Below, in pieces: positions 6,644 to 13,962 of a DNA stretch of 28,601 bases (its first letter is position 1; each line of letters opens with the position of its first letter). The notes below the pieces were generated by a model, which saw nothing but the letters and a program-made list of their open reading frames with translations, did no database searches and was not told where the DNA came from. Source of the stretch: an uncultured Blautia sp. (GTDB taxonomy: Bacteria > Bacillota > Clostridia > Lachnospirales > Lachnospiraceae); contig CAKRYE010000025.1 of the NCBI GenBank assembly GCA_934426285.1, positions 1 to 28,601 on the forward strand. Reading direction: 5' to 3'. A program made the translations under genes and the position numbers.

Positions 6644-6661
6644 TAGTTTTCCGCAGATTTC

Positions 6662-6690
6662 TTTACGGAAATGAAAATTTATGTTATAAT
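6662..6690 (+). promoter_or_regulatory. promoter of the DtxR-family gene
   Basis: TTTACG (6662-6667), a 17-bp spacer and perfect TATAAT (6685-6690). A small inverted repeat, TTTCCG (6648-6653) and CGGAAA (6666-6671), overlaps the -35 and could be a control site. Confidence 0.6.
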
Positions 6691-6718
6691 CCAAAACAAT
6701 AAACCGGAGGTAGTAAAT

Positions 6719-7087
6719 ATGGCAATACACGAATCAGGAGAGGATTATCTTGAGGCAATCCTTATGATCAAGAAAAGAAGCGGAAATGTCCGCTCTATTG
6801 ATGTTGCACGTGAGCTTTCTTTTTCCAAGCCAAGTGTCAGCGTTGCAATGAAGAATTTAAAAACCAGTAATTATATTACTGTTGACGAAAATGGTTTTAT
6901 CAATCTTACAGAAGCCGGACAGGAAATTGCAGATAAAATTTATGAAAGACATACTTTCCTGACCAACTGGCTCACCTCTTTGGGTGTGGACCCTGAGGTT
7001 GCAGCTGAGGATGCATGTAAAATGGAGCATGCCATCAGCTCAGAGAGCTTTTCCGCCATCAAAAAATATGTGGCAGATACCCATTGA
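6719..7087 (+). CDS. DtxR/MntR-family metal-dependent transcriptional repressor
   Basis: A 122-residue regulator with a winged helix (SIDVARELSFSKPSVSVAMKNLK...YITVDENG) and a dimerisation/metal-binding region, without the C-terminal SH3 domain of corynebacterial DtxR. ERHTFLTNWL gives the His/Glu ligands of one site, and DACKMEHAIS gives the C-x-x-E-H cluster of the other. Cys at this position is typical of iron-sensing DtxR/IdeR proteins, whereas Bacillus MntR has Glu, so iron is the better guess. Start 6719 follows GGAGG at 8 nt; the longer frame from 6671 overlaps the promoter. It is divergent from the metal-efflux operon and is the best candidate regulator of the GTTAG-N6-CTAAC dyads at the feo genes. 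Full length for the short family, not truncated. Confidence 0.88.
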   Translation: MAIHESGEDYLEAILMIKKRSGNVRSIDVARELSFSKPSVSVAMKNLKTSNYITVDENGFINLTEAGQEIADKIYERHTFLTNWLTSLGVDPEVAAEDACKMEHAISSESFSAIKKYVADTH

Positions 7088-7131
7088 TTTTACTGAATTT
7101 TCAGACTTGGCACTTATGCCTAACGAAAAAG

Positions 7132-7193
7132 AGTCCTGGCTGAAGCAACAGGGGATACATCCATCTGTGATCCTCTTCTTTTCAGTCAGGACT
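7132..7193. terminator. bidirectional terminator between the convergent dtxR-like and ATPase genes
   Basis: A 13-bp stem (7132-7144 with 7181-7193, one G-U pair) flanked by an A-run on the left and a T-rich run on the right, so it can act in both directions. The 36-nt loop may hold a smaller hairpin. It lies between the end of the DtxR gene (7087) and the end of the ATPase gene (7246). Confidence 0.7.
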
Positions 7194-7245
7194 TCTTTTC
7201 TTTATAATATTTCTTCTTTATATTGTTTCTTTATAGCATTCTTAT

Positions 7246-9342
7246 CTATAATGTTTCTTCCTTCGGAAGAAGATTTCTCATACTCCGTAAACTAATGGTC
7301 AGAGTTGACATGTTATGAAGCAATGCTGAGGTTGTTGGCATGATCACGCCTGTAACACCAAGAGCGATTAGACCGCCGTTCACCCCAATAATCGTTCTGT
7401 AATTATTGTGGATTCGCTTCATCAAGGCTGTACTCAGTCTCTTTAAGGTTACGATCTCATGGAGATTGTCAGCAGAGATCGTGACATCAGCGATCTCACG
7501 GGCAATGGCAGCACCATCACTGATAGCAATACCTACATTTGCCGAAGAAAGTGCCAGGGAATCATTGATTCCGTCACCGATCATAATCACCTTATGTCCC
7601 AGCGCCTTTTCCTTCTCCACAAAGGATGCCTTATCCTCAGGCAGGACCTCGGAATAGTATTCGTCTACTCCCACCCTTTTGGCGATGGCTGCAGCTGTAC
7701 GTTCACTGTCTCCTGTCATCATAACAACCTTGGTGATACCTGCTGCTTTTAATTCACGGACAGCCTCTGCCGCCTCTTCACGAAGAGGATCCTCTACGCA
7801 GATAACTGCTGCAAGCTTACCTTCGATGGCAAGATATAAATGAGAGCATTCCAGAGGCAGATGTTCAAATCTGTCTTCCATTCCATCCGGGATCACACAT
7901 TTCTCATCTTCCATTACGAAATGCCAGCTTCCGATCACTGCCTTTTTGCCTTCTATGGTTGTAGAAATACCATGGGCTACAATATATTCCACTTTGGAAT
8001 GCATTTCTTCGTGAACAAGGTTTTTCTCTCTGGCAGCGTTGACCACAGCCCTTGCCATAGAATGAGGGAAATGCTCTTCCATGCATGCTGCAATGCGCAG
8101 AAGCTCATCGGCGCTCAGTTCATTATTAAAGGATACAACATCTGCAACTACCGGTTTTGCTTTTGTAAGTGTACCGGTTTTGTCAAATACGATGGTGGTG
8201 GCATCCGCCATTGCTTCCATATATTTGCCGCCCTTTACTGTAATGCTGTGGGTATTTGCCTCCCTGATGGCGGACAATACGCTAATAGGCATGGCAAGCT
8301 TCAGTGCACAGGAGAAATCTACCATAAGCACTGCAAGTGTCCTTGTCATATTTCTGGTAATCAGCCAGGTTACACCTGTACCTGCCAGAGTATAGGGCAC
8401 AAGACGGTCTGCCAGATGTTCTGCATTACTTTCCACTGAGGATTTCAGCTTCTCAGAATCCTCGATCATGCTGACGATTTTCTCATAGCGACTGGATCCT
8501 GCTGCTTCTTTCACTCTGACTGTAATCTCTCCTTCTTCCAGAACGGTTCCTGCATAGGCAAAGCTTCCCTCTGCCTTGCGGACAGGGGCGGATTCACCGG
8601 TAAGAGAGGTCTGGTTGACCATGGCTTCTCCTGCCACTACATTTCCGTCAAAAGGAATTACATTTCCCATATGTACGCGCACCAGATCTCCTGCCATAAC
8701 AGAAGAAACCGGCACCAGTACCTCCTGGCCCTCTGCATTTAAAAGCCATACCTTCTCTGCATTGATTGACATACTTCTGGCAAGATCATTGACAGATTTC
8801 TTGTGTGTCCACTCTTCAAGGATCTCACCGATGCCAAGTAAGAACATGGTGGAGCCTGCAGTATTGAAGTCACCACGGATCATGGAAACACCGATGGCTG
8901 TGGCATCCAGTACCGGAACCTCCAGTCTGCCCTTCAGCAGAGTGCGGACACCATGGTAAAGATATTTAATGGATTTTGCTGTAGTAAGTGCCACACGTAC
9001 CGGGTAAGGCAGAAACATTTTATTCAATGTTCGCAGCACTACAGAATTGATCAGCTTCTCCTTATAGGTTTCATTTAATTCCCGCCCGGAGTTTTCAAGA
9101 GCTGTCTCAGATACCTGAGCTGTTTCATAGGAAAATCTGCTCAGTAACCTTATCAGTTCTTCTCTGCTGCCTGTATAGGAAACAGCCACATCCTGGGTCC
9201 TCACATATACCGAAGCCCTGGTCACATTTGTCTGGGTCTCCAGAAAACACTGGAGAATGTCTGCCTGTCTGTAAGTCATGCTTTTCTGTGCCAGATGGAT
9301 ACGGATACGTCCTTTTATTTCATGCTTAATAGCAAACTTCAT
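7246..9342 (-). CDS. atypical P1B-type metal ATPase with an SCALK ion-path motif
   Basis: A 698-residue pump. The first 75 or so residues (MKFAIKHEIKGRIRIHL...) look like an HMA-like fold without the metal-binding CxxC. TGES (248-251), DKTGT (D387), MMTGDS and GDGINDS are present, so catalysis should be intact. The membrane motif that is CPC in Cu and Zn pumps is here S-C-A-L-K (344-348), and the usual HP motif reads H427-S428. The final helices carry LLHNMSTLTISLRSM, a pattern I associate with CtpC-like pumps proposed to move Mn or Fe. Substrate is therefore uncertain: not a classical Cu or Zn/Cd pump, possibly Fe or Mn given the iron genes alongside. The start codon overlaps the stop of the DUF6110-like gene (TAATG), implying coupling. 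Confidence 0.87.
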   Translation of the reverse strand: MKFAIKHEIKGRIRIHLAQKSMTYRQADILQCFLETQTNVTRASVYVRTQDVAVSYTGSREELIRLLSRFSYETAQVSETALENSGRELNETYKEKLINSVVLRTLNKMFLPYPVRVALTTAKSIKYLYHGVRTLLKGRLEVPVLDATAIGVSMIRGDFNTAGSTMFLLGIGEILEEWTHKKSVNDLARSMSINAEKVWLLNAEGQEVLVPVSSVMAGDLVRVHMGNVIPFDGNVVAGEAMVNQTSLTGESAPVRKAEGSFAYAGTVLEEGEITVRVKEAAGSSRYEKIVSMIEDSEKLKSSVESNAEHLADRLVPYTLAGTGVTWLITRNMTRTLAVLMVDFSCALKLAMPISVLSAIREANTHSITVKGGKYMEAMADATTIVFDKTGTLTKAKPVVADVVSFNNELSADELLRIAACMEEHFPHSMARAVVNAAREKNLVHEEMHSKVEYIVAHGISTTIEGKKAVIGSWHFVMEDEKCVIPDGMEDRFEHLPLECSHLYLAIEGKLAAVICVEDPLREEAAEAVRELKAAGITKVVMMTGDSERTAAAIAKRVGVDEYYSEVLPEDKASFVEKEKALGHKVIMIGDGINDSLALSSANVGIAISDGAAIAREIADVTISADNLHEIVTLKRLSTALMKRIHNNYRTIIGVNGGLIALGVTGVIMPTTSALLHNMSTLTISLRSMRNLLPKEETL

Positions 9343-9659
9343 TATTCCTCGCTGCCTTCTTCTGTTGTTTCTTCTTTCTCTTCTCTGAAATCAGTAGTAT
9401 CTTCTGCTGTATCTTCCACTACTTCCTCAGCTGCTTCTCTGTCTTCATTGATCTGCTGTGCTTCTGCGTAAATATCTTCTGCATTTTCCTGGATTGTAGA
9501 TGCTGTTTTCATCACACAGGATTTCGCACGGAGAACTGCTGCTGTACAGTTTGTGTAAAATTTCTTTGCGTCCTTGCTTGTAAGGATTTTAATGCCCGCT
9601 GTTCCAAAAGCTACTCCTGCTGCAAAAATTCCTGTTTTCTTACCGTCAAATTTAATCAT
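9342..9659 (-). CDS. DUF6110-like small membrane-associated protein
   Basis: A 105-residue protein: a short basic start (MIKFDGKK), a hydrophobic glycine-rich helix (GIFAAGVAFGTAGIKILTS), a middle section with NCTAAVLRAKSCVMKTAST, and a very acidic C-terminal tail rich in Glu and Asp. I recall this pattern as DUF6110, found beside P-type ATPases in Lachnospiraceae. The start at 9659 follows AAGGAGG at 8 nt; a longer frame from 9791 runs through a strong hairpin and is rejected. Its TAATG overlap with the ATPase gene points to a joint role, perhaps as an accessory helix or as an acidic metal-buffering tail at the membrane. That role is inference only. Confidence 0.75.
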   Translation of the reverse strand: MIKFDGKKTGIFAAGVAFGTAGIKILTSKDAKKFYTNCTAAVLRAKSCVMKTASTIQENAEDIYAEAQQINEDREAAEEVVEDTAEDTTDFREEKEETTEEGSEE

Positions 9660-9694
9660 TGTATTTTCCTCCTTAATGTATAAGTTAATATTAT

Positions 9695-9742
9695 AAAGTT
9701 CAAAAGTCTTATCATGCAAGCACGAACGACTTTTTGAACTTT
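9695..9742 (-). promoter_or_regulatory. long leader hairpin upstream of the DUF6110-ATPase operon
   Basis: Inverted repeat with 14-15-bp arms (9695-9708 with 9728-9742, one bulged base), loop 19 nt, ending 35 bp before the DUF6110 start codon. A TATAAT-like box further upstream on the minus strand (about 9766-9771) would place the hairpin in the mRNA leader. No oligo-T follows, so it is not a simple terminator. It could be an operator or an RNA control element. Confidence 0.5.
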
Positions 9743-9844
9743 TGATCTTGATATCATATAATTCCTGTATTATACAACCAGCTTTTTCCAAATTCCACTG
9801 TTTTTAGCTTAATGAGAAATTTAATCAAAAACGTATTGTTAAAA

Positions 9845-9877
9845 CCGCCAGGAAAATCTTTCGGATCTTCCTGGCGG
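9845..9877 (-). terminator. terminator of the feo operon
   Basis: A 10-bp perfect GC-rich stem (9845-9854 with 9868-9877) followed by TTTTAA on the minus strand, 11 bp after the fur-like stop codon. Confidence 0.85.
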
Positions 9878-9888
9878 CAATATTATTT

Positions 9889-10362
9889 TCATATTTCACA
9901 GGGACTCACAAACATTTTCTCGATTTCCTGCTGATCAATGTATCCACAGGCCCTTAAACCTGCCTGCACTACATGATTAAAATTATCTTTGGATAATCTC
10001 TGCACTGTGTTGTCATCCAGCTCAACGGTACACACGCTTCCCTCGGAACAGTCAGGATTCCGGACAATCTTGTACATATTTCTTCTGCTTATGGCACCGA
10101 TTTCCTCCAGAAGGTTTACCATACGGTACACAGTGGCTGATCCGATCCCCGGATCCAGACGGGAGGCATTATAATAGATTTCCTTACAGCAGGAGCATTC
10201 ATTTTCCAGAATGACTTCCAGAAGCATCCTGCGCTGTTTGGTTATCCTGCAGCCACGCTTCTTTAATTCCCGGATGACCACATCCTTCTGCATTTGGGTT
10301 CTCTGGTAATTTGTTTCTGTACAATCATTATTTTTCCTTAACGCCATTGCTCCCAAAGTCAC
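9889..10362 (-). CDS. divergent Fur-family transcriptional regulator
   Basis: 157 residues from a GTG at 10362; a shorter start at ATG 10347 or an internal ATG is also possible. The N-terminal winged helix is clear: ELKKRGCRITKQRRMLLEVIL and GSATVYRMVNLLEEIGAI. The dimerisation half is unusual: the HHHxH-type metal cluster and the CxxC zinc pairs of standard Fur are missing. Scattered cysteines are present instead (CSCC in the DNA-binding half, then DCSEGSVC, RACGY and SPCEI). I recall this short, Cys-bearing type at the end of feo operons in Lachnospiraceae. It follows the FeoB-associated gene and precedes the operon terminator, so it is made with the iron importer and may give feedback. Its ligand cannot be told from the sequence. 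Confidence 0.82.
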   Translation of the reverse strand: MTLGAMALRKNNDCTETNYQRTQMQKDVVIRELKKRGCRITKQRRMLLEVILENECSCCKEIYYNASRLDPGIGSATVYRMVNLLEEIGAISRRNMYKIVRNPDCSEGSVCTVELDDNTVQRLSKDNFNHVVQAGLRACGYIDQQEIEKMFVSPCEI

Positions 10363-10415
10363 ATCATCCTTCCGCTTTTAGTCTTTTATCTTTTTCTCAG
10401 CCTGAGCTGTCGTTG

Positions 10416-10547
10416 TTAATGACAACCCCGGCAATGGCTGCAGTCACCGCCACAGGAATGCTTTCCGCTTTTTTTGTCACGGATAATCCCTCTGACGATC
10501 AGCACAACAACCAGAAGTAAAATGCCACCTACAATCAAAGTTCCCAT
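10416..10547 (-). CDS. FeoB-associated Cys-rich membrane protein
   Basis: A 43-residue peptide that is easy to miss. One membrane helix (MGTLIVGGILLLVVVLIVRG) is followed by a basic stretch and a Cys/His tail, SCGGDCSHCRGCH, with four Cys and two His. This is the layout of the FeoB_associated family (PF12669). The start ATG at 10547 lies 7 nt after GGAGG. It is encoded between feoB and the Fur-like gene, where such peptides usually sit. The tail probably binds Fe2+ or an Fe-S cluster at the inner face of the FeoB channel, functionally comparable to FeoC. This role is inferred from association. Confidence 0.88.
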   Translation of the reverse strand: MGTLIVGGILLLVVVLIVRGIIRDKKSGKHSCGGDCSHCRGCH

Positions 10548-10591
10548 AACGATACCTCCATCTTAATCTTTTAATCTTAATCTTTTAACAG

Positions 10592-10622
10592 GCAGAAGCC
10601 CGTGACCTGCACAGGCTTCTGC
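10592..10622 (-). promoter_or_regulatory. hairpin in the feoB to FeoB-associated-gene gap
   Basis: A 9-bp perfect stem (GCAGAAGCC with GGCTTCTGC) and a 13-nt loop, 8 bp after the feoB stop. No proper T-run follows on the minus strand, so it is more likely a transcript-stabilising or partly terminating hairpin inside the operon. Confidence 0.5.
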
Positions 10623-10629
10623 AATTCAT

Positions 10630-12789
10630 TTATTTCGCTCCTGCCAGACCCTTTACATTCACTTTCAGGGTATTGCTTTCTTTATATGGTCTGAACAGCA
10701 GATATAAGAAGCCTGCAATGATTACAAATGCTACAGCTGTCCAGATACCAAATCCGCCGCCTGTTACCAGGGTACCGATCTGATAGATGCAGAGGGATAC
10801 AAGATATGCCAGTCCACACTGATATCCGATTGCAAAGAAGAACCATTTTGTGTTATTCATCTCTCTCTTGATGGCACCCATAGCTGCGAAGCATGGAGCA
10901 CACAGAAGGTTAAATACCAGGAAACCGTAAGCAGCGATTGGTGTCATAACCTGTGCCAGGTTGCCCCAGATTTCTGCACCATCCTCTGCTACCTCAGCAA
11001 AGCCGAAGAGCATACCGAAGGTTGCAACAACGTTTTCTTTTGCGATCAGACCTGTAACAGCTGCAACAGCCATCTTCCAGCCTTCGCCTGCCTTTGTCCA
11101 TCCAAGTGGTGCGAAGATCCATGCAATTGCGGAACCAATCTTTGCCAGAATACTGTTGTTCAGTTCCTCTACCATACCAAAGGCACCGTTTTCCCAGCCA
11201 AAGCCCATGAGGAACCACAGAACGATAGTGGAAAGAAGAATAATAGTACCAGCCTTTTTAATAAAGGACCATCCACGTTCCCACATACTTCTCAGAATAT
11301 TGCCAAGTGTAGGCCAGTGGTATGCCGGAAGTTCCATAACGAAAGGAGCAGGGTCACCGGCGAACATTTTTGTTTTCTTTAAGATGATACCGGAGCAGAT
11401 GATTGCTGCGATACCTACAAAATAAGAGCTTGTTGCTACCCATCCGCTGTTGTTGAAGAATGCACCTGCGATCATGGCAATGATCGGAAGCTTTGCACCA
11501 CAGGGAACGAAGGTAGTTGTCATAATTGTCATTTTACGGTCACGGTCATTCTCGATAGTACGGGAAGCCATAACACCAGGAACACCACATCCGCTGCCGA
11601 TCAGCATTGGGATGAAGGATTTACCGGAAAGTCCGAATTTACGGAAAATACGGTCCATGATAAATGCTACACGTGCCATGTATCCGCAGGATTCCAGGAA
11701 TGCCAGGAACGCAAACAGTACAAGCATCTGCGGTACGAAACCAAGTACTGCACCAACACCTGCTACAATACCGTCAAGGATCAGGCCTTCCAGCCATGCA
11801 GCACAGTGTACAGCTTCCAGTCCGGACTGGATAGCCGGAGGAATGATCTCACCAAAGAGCACATCATTGGTCCAGTCTGTTACGATCGTACCAACTGTGG
11901 TTACAGATACATAATACACGATAAACATTACAGCTGCAAATATAGGAAGTGCCAGCCATCTGTTTGTGACGATACGGTCGATCTTATCAGAGGTTGTAAG
12001 CTTCTCTTTTCTTGCCTTTGTCAGGCATTTGCCGATAATGGAAGAAATATAGACATATCTTTCATTTGTGATGATACTTTCTGTGTCATCGTCAAATGCC
12101 TCTTCCATCTCTCTGATCTCAGCAGATACATCCACTCTGGTTTTCATCTGCTCTGCAATCTTGTCATCTCTCTCCAGCAACTTGATTGCGAAAAATCTCT
12201 TCTGGGATTCCTCTACAACACCTGTAAGCTTTGCTTCCACATCACTGATCACATCTTCTGCTTTCTCGCAGAACTCATGAACAGGTGTTACTTTTTTGTG
12301 GCTCTGTGCAATAGCCACAGCCTTGTTGGCAGCCTCTGTGATTCCGGTTCCCTTCAGGGCGGAAATCTCAACTACTTCACAGCCCAGCGCTTTTTTCAGC
12401 TTATCAATATGTATGGTATCGCCGTTCTTTTTTACAATGTCCATCATGTTAATGGCCATGATCACCGGAATTCCAAGCTCCAGGATCTGTGTGGACAGAT
12501 ACAGGTTTCTCTCAATATTGGTACCATCAATGATATTGATGATCGCATCCGGTTTTTCCTGAAGGATATAATTTCTGGCAACTACTTCCTCCAGAGTATA
12601 TGGTGATAAAGAATAAATACCAGGCAGGTCAGTAAGGATCACATCCTTGTGTCCTTTTAACTTACCTTCCTTCTTTTCTACTGTTACACCTGGCCAGTTA
12701 CCTACAAACTGATTGGATCCGGTCAGTGCATTGAACAATGTGGTTTTACCACAGTTCGGATTACCTGCGAGTGCAATTTTTACTGACAT
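10630..12789 (-). CDS. feoB: ferrous iron transporter FeoB
   Basis: A 719-residue Fe2+ importer of the cytoplasmic membrane, of usual family length. The N-terminal G domain has G1 GNPNCGKT (9-16), G3 DLPG and G4 NMMD. The membrane part has two gate repeats with the conserved ESCGYMARVAFIMD, GSGCGVPGVMASR and VPCGAKLPIIAMI, including the cysteines proposed to line the pore. The start at 12789 has GAGGAG at 7 nt. It sits between two feoA genes and the FeoB-associated peptide. A 124-bp gap upstream carries two tandem dyads of the iron-regulon type, so it probably has its own regulated promoter as well as read-through from feoA. Confidence 0.97.
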   Translation of the reverse strand: MSVKIALAGNPNCGKTTLFNALTGSNQFVGNWPGVTVEKKEGKLKGHKDVILTDLPGIYSLSPYTLEEVVARNYILQEKPDAIINIIDGTNIERNLYLSTQILELGIPVIMAINMMDIVKKNGDTIHIDKLKKALGCEVVEISALKGTGITEAANKAVAIAQSHKKVTPVHEFCEKAEDVISDVEAKLTGVVEESQKRFFAIKLLERDDKIAEQMKTRVDVSAEIREMEEAFDDDTESIITNERYVYISSIIGKCLTKARKEKLTTSDKIDRIVTNRWLALPIFAAVMFIVYYVSVTTVGTIVTDWTNDVLFGEIIPPAIQSGLEAVHCAAWLEGLILDGIVAGVGAVLGFVPQMLVLFAFLAFLESCGYMARVAFIMDRIFRKFGLSGKSFIPMLIGSGCGVPGVMASRTIENDRDRKMTIMTTTFVPCGAKLPIIAMIAGAFFNNSGWVATSSYFVGIAAIICSGIILKKTKMFAGDPAPFVMELPAYHWPTLGNILRSMWERGWSFIKKAGTIILLSTIVLWFLMGFGWENGAFGMVEELNNSILAKIGSAIAWIFAPLGWTKAGEGWKMAVAAVTGLIAKENVVATFGMLFGFAEVAEDGAEIWGNLAQVMTPIAAYGFLVFNLLCAPCFAAMGAIKREMNNTKWFFFAIGYQCGLAYLVSLCIYQIGTLVTGGGFGIWTAVAFVIIAGFLYLLFRPYKESNTLKVNVKGLAGAK

Positions 12790-12864
12790 AATCTCTCTCC
12801 TCTACCTTTGATATCTTTTTTCAGTTAGGACTTTCTGTTTGTACAAAATTAGTTTTTGTAAACT

Positions 12865-12897
12865 ATTAGCATTATCTAATTGTTAGAATCTCCTAAC
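12865..12897. promoter_or_regulatory. two tandem iron-regulon-like dyads upstream of feoB
   Basis: ATTAG-CATTAT-CTAAT (12865-12880) and GTTAG-AATCTC-CTAAC (12882-12897), both perfect 5-6-5 dyads spaced 17 bp centre to centre. They lie in the feoA-feoB gap. I could not fix a convincing -35/-10 pair here. Confidence 0.75.
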
Positions 12898-12913
12898 CTA
12901 TTATCAAAAAAAA

Positions 12914-13174
12914 TTATTCTACAACGATCATTTCGGCATCTGCTTTACGCAGGGATAATTCATATCCTCTTACAGTTACTTCCACCGGATCTCCCAGAGG
13001 TGCAACCTTTCTTACATAAATCTCCACGCCTTTCGTAATTCCCATATCCATAATTCTTCTCTTGACCGGGCCCTCACCTGTAAGCTTCTGAACCTTTACA
13101 GTCTCTCCTACGCGCGCATTCTTTAATGTCTTCAAATCTTTTCCCTTCTTTCCCCAGAGCTCTGCTTCAAACAC
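12914..13174 (-). CDS. feoA: FeoA domain protein (second feoA copy)
   Basis: An SH3-like FeoA protein of up to 86 residues: TVKVQKLTGEGPVKRRIMDMGITKGVEIYVRKVAPLGDPVEVTVRGYELSLRKADAEMI, in which MGI..G..I and the PLGDPVE...RG..LSLR block are the family signature. FeoA binds FeoB and is thought to adjust its activity. The start is uncertain: the ATG at 13174 has only a weak ribosome binding site, while an internal TTG after AAGGGA would give about 73 residues, closer to the family norm. It follows the first feoA gene by 20 bp. Confidence 0.9.
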   Translation of the reverse strand: MFEAELWGKKGKDLKTLKNARVGETVKVQKLTGEGPVKRRIMDMGITKGVEIYVRKVAPLGDPVEVTVRGYELSLRKADAEMIVVE

Positions 13175-13194
13175 ATTTCTGTTTCAAGCACACC

Positions 13195-13404
13195 CTAGAC
13201 CATAATCTTGCTTGCCATATCTTTTCCAATGGCAACCCTGGATTCTTTAACATTGACGATCAGGCTTCCGTTGATCTCGGAAATAACTGTCACAATTCCT
13301 CCTACCACAAAGCCCAGCTCCTCAAGGTGTCTCTTAACTTCTTCTTTGCCTCCGATCCTTTTGATCGTGAAAGGTTCACCGGCATTCACCATTGACAGCG
13401 GCAT
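13195..13404 (-). CDS. feoA: FeoA domain protein (first feoA copy)
   Basis: A small FeoA protein of 69 residues, first gene of the feoA-feoA-feoB cluster. It reads MPLSMVNAGEPFTIKRI, then HLEELGFVVGGIVTVI, then the C-terminal VKESRVAIGKDMASKIMV. The ATG at 13413 is too close to the AAAGGG site, and the ATG at 13404 lies 8 nt from it, so 13404 is preferred. Two different FeoA proteins beside one FeoB is a common clostridial layout, and they may form a mixed regulatory unit. The promoter region carries a DtxR-like dyad on the -10 and a Fur-box-like sequence downstream of the start site. Confidence 0.9.
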   Translation of the reverse strand: MPLSMVNAGEPFTIKRIGGKEEVKRHLEELGFVVGGIVTVISEINGSLIVNVKESRVAIGKDMASKIMV

Positions 13405-13429
13405 TTTTTTCATCCCTTTCTGGTATTTA

Positions 13430-13448
13430 ATAAATGATAAACATTATC
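13430..13448. promoter_or_regulatory. candidate Fur box in the feoA leader
   Basis: On the minus strand GATAATGTTTATCATTTAT matches the classical 19-bp Fur box at 14 of 19 positions by my count and contains the dyad GATA-N5-TATC. It would lie shortly after the feoA transcription start. AT-rich DNA gives such matches by chance, so confidence is limited. Confidence 0.4.
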
Positions 13449-13459
13449 TTTATTACGTG

Positions 13460-13491
13460 GTTAGTGTATTCTAATTTTGGTTAGATGTCAA
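13460..13491 (-). promoter_or_regulatory. feoA promoter overlapped by an iron-regulon-like dyad
   Basis: TTGACA (13491-13486, minus strand), a 17-bp spacer and TACACT (13468-13463). The dyad GTTAG-TGTATT-CTAAT (13460-13475, one mismatch from the perfect form) covers the -10. A further GGTTAG half lies in the spacer. The geometry is nearly the same as at the DUF2325 promoter, which argues against chance. Confidence 0.75.
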
Positions 13492-13596
13492 TAACTATTT
13501 TGTATTTTTTATTGATAAAGTTTTTCATTTTAAAACATTAATAAAAAATCTCATTTATTTACCGCTGTATTATTGCAATGTGCATAATAAAAAGTC

Positions 13597-13875
13597 TCAA
13601 CAACAACGTGTTTCAAGAATACCAGTTAATGCATTTCCGCTACTTGTGTGGCAACGCACAACATCAGTGGAGGCTCCCACCTCGTCCAGGGCACATTTCA
13701 CCATTTTGTGGGATACTGTGTTTGTAAAAAGCACCAACACATCCGGACATCCTATCTTTTTGCTGAAATCCGCTTCCATCTGTGTAAACACCTTACATTT
13801 ACATTTATAAGATTTACAGATTTTTTTATACTGTGCTACCATTCTGTCATGTCCGCCTACGATTACAATACTCAT
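13597..13875 (-). CDS. DUF2325 domain protein
   Basis: A 92-residue soluble protein of the DUF2325 family (PF10087): MSIVIVGGHDRMVAQYKKICKSY, then DVLVLFTNTVSHKMVKCALDEV and VVRCHTSSGNALTGIL. The N-terminal IVIVGGHDRM looks like a nucleotide-binding Rossmann-like start. The biochemical function is unknown. The sequence has several Cys, including a Cys-Cys C-terminus. An AGGAGG site 7 nt upstream sets the start at 13875. Its promoter is almost a copy of the feoA promoter, including the dyad over the -10, so it is probably co-regulated with Fe2+ uptake. In related genomes I recall it next to feo genes. Confidence 0.85.
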   Translation of the reverse strand: MSIVIVGGHDRMVAQYKKICKSYKCKCKVFTQMEADFSKKIGCPDVLVLFTNTVSHKMVKCALDEVGASTDVVRCHTSSGNALTGILETRCC

Positions 13876-13962
13876 ATATCGTCCTCCTTTGATCCTGTTT
13901 TTTTATCTAGTTTCTTTCGCCAGTATTTTATCCTGCGAAAAGTTATCCATGTTTAACTATAT

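Noticed and set aside
6719..7087. DtxR-family gene as a truncated pseudogene
   Set aside because: At 122 residues it keeps the DNA-binding and metal/dimer regions. Short family members without an SH3 domain end at this point.
7840..8439. Rightward 199-codon frame opposite the P-type ATPase
   Set aside because: Rich in Cys, His and Phe, as expected for the complement of this gene; no ribosome binding site. It is a shadow.
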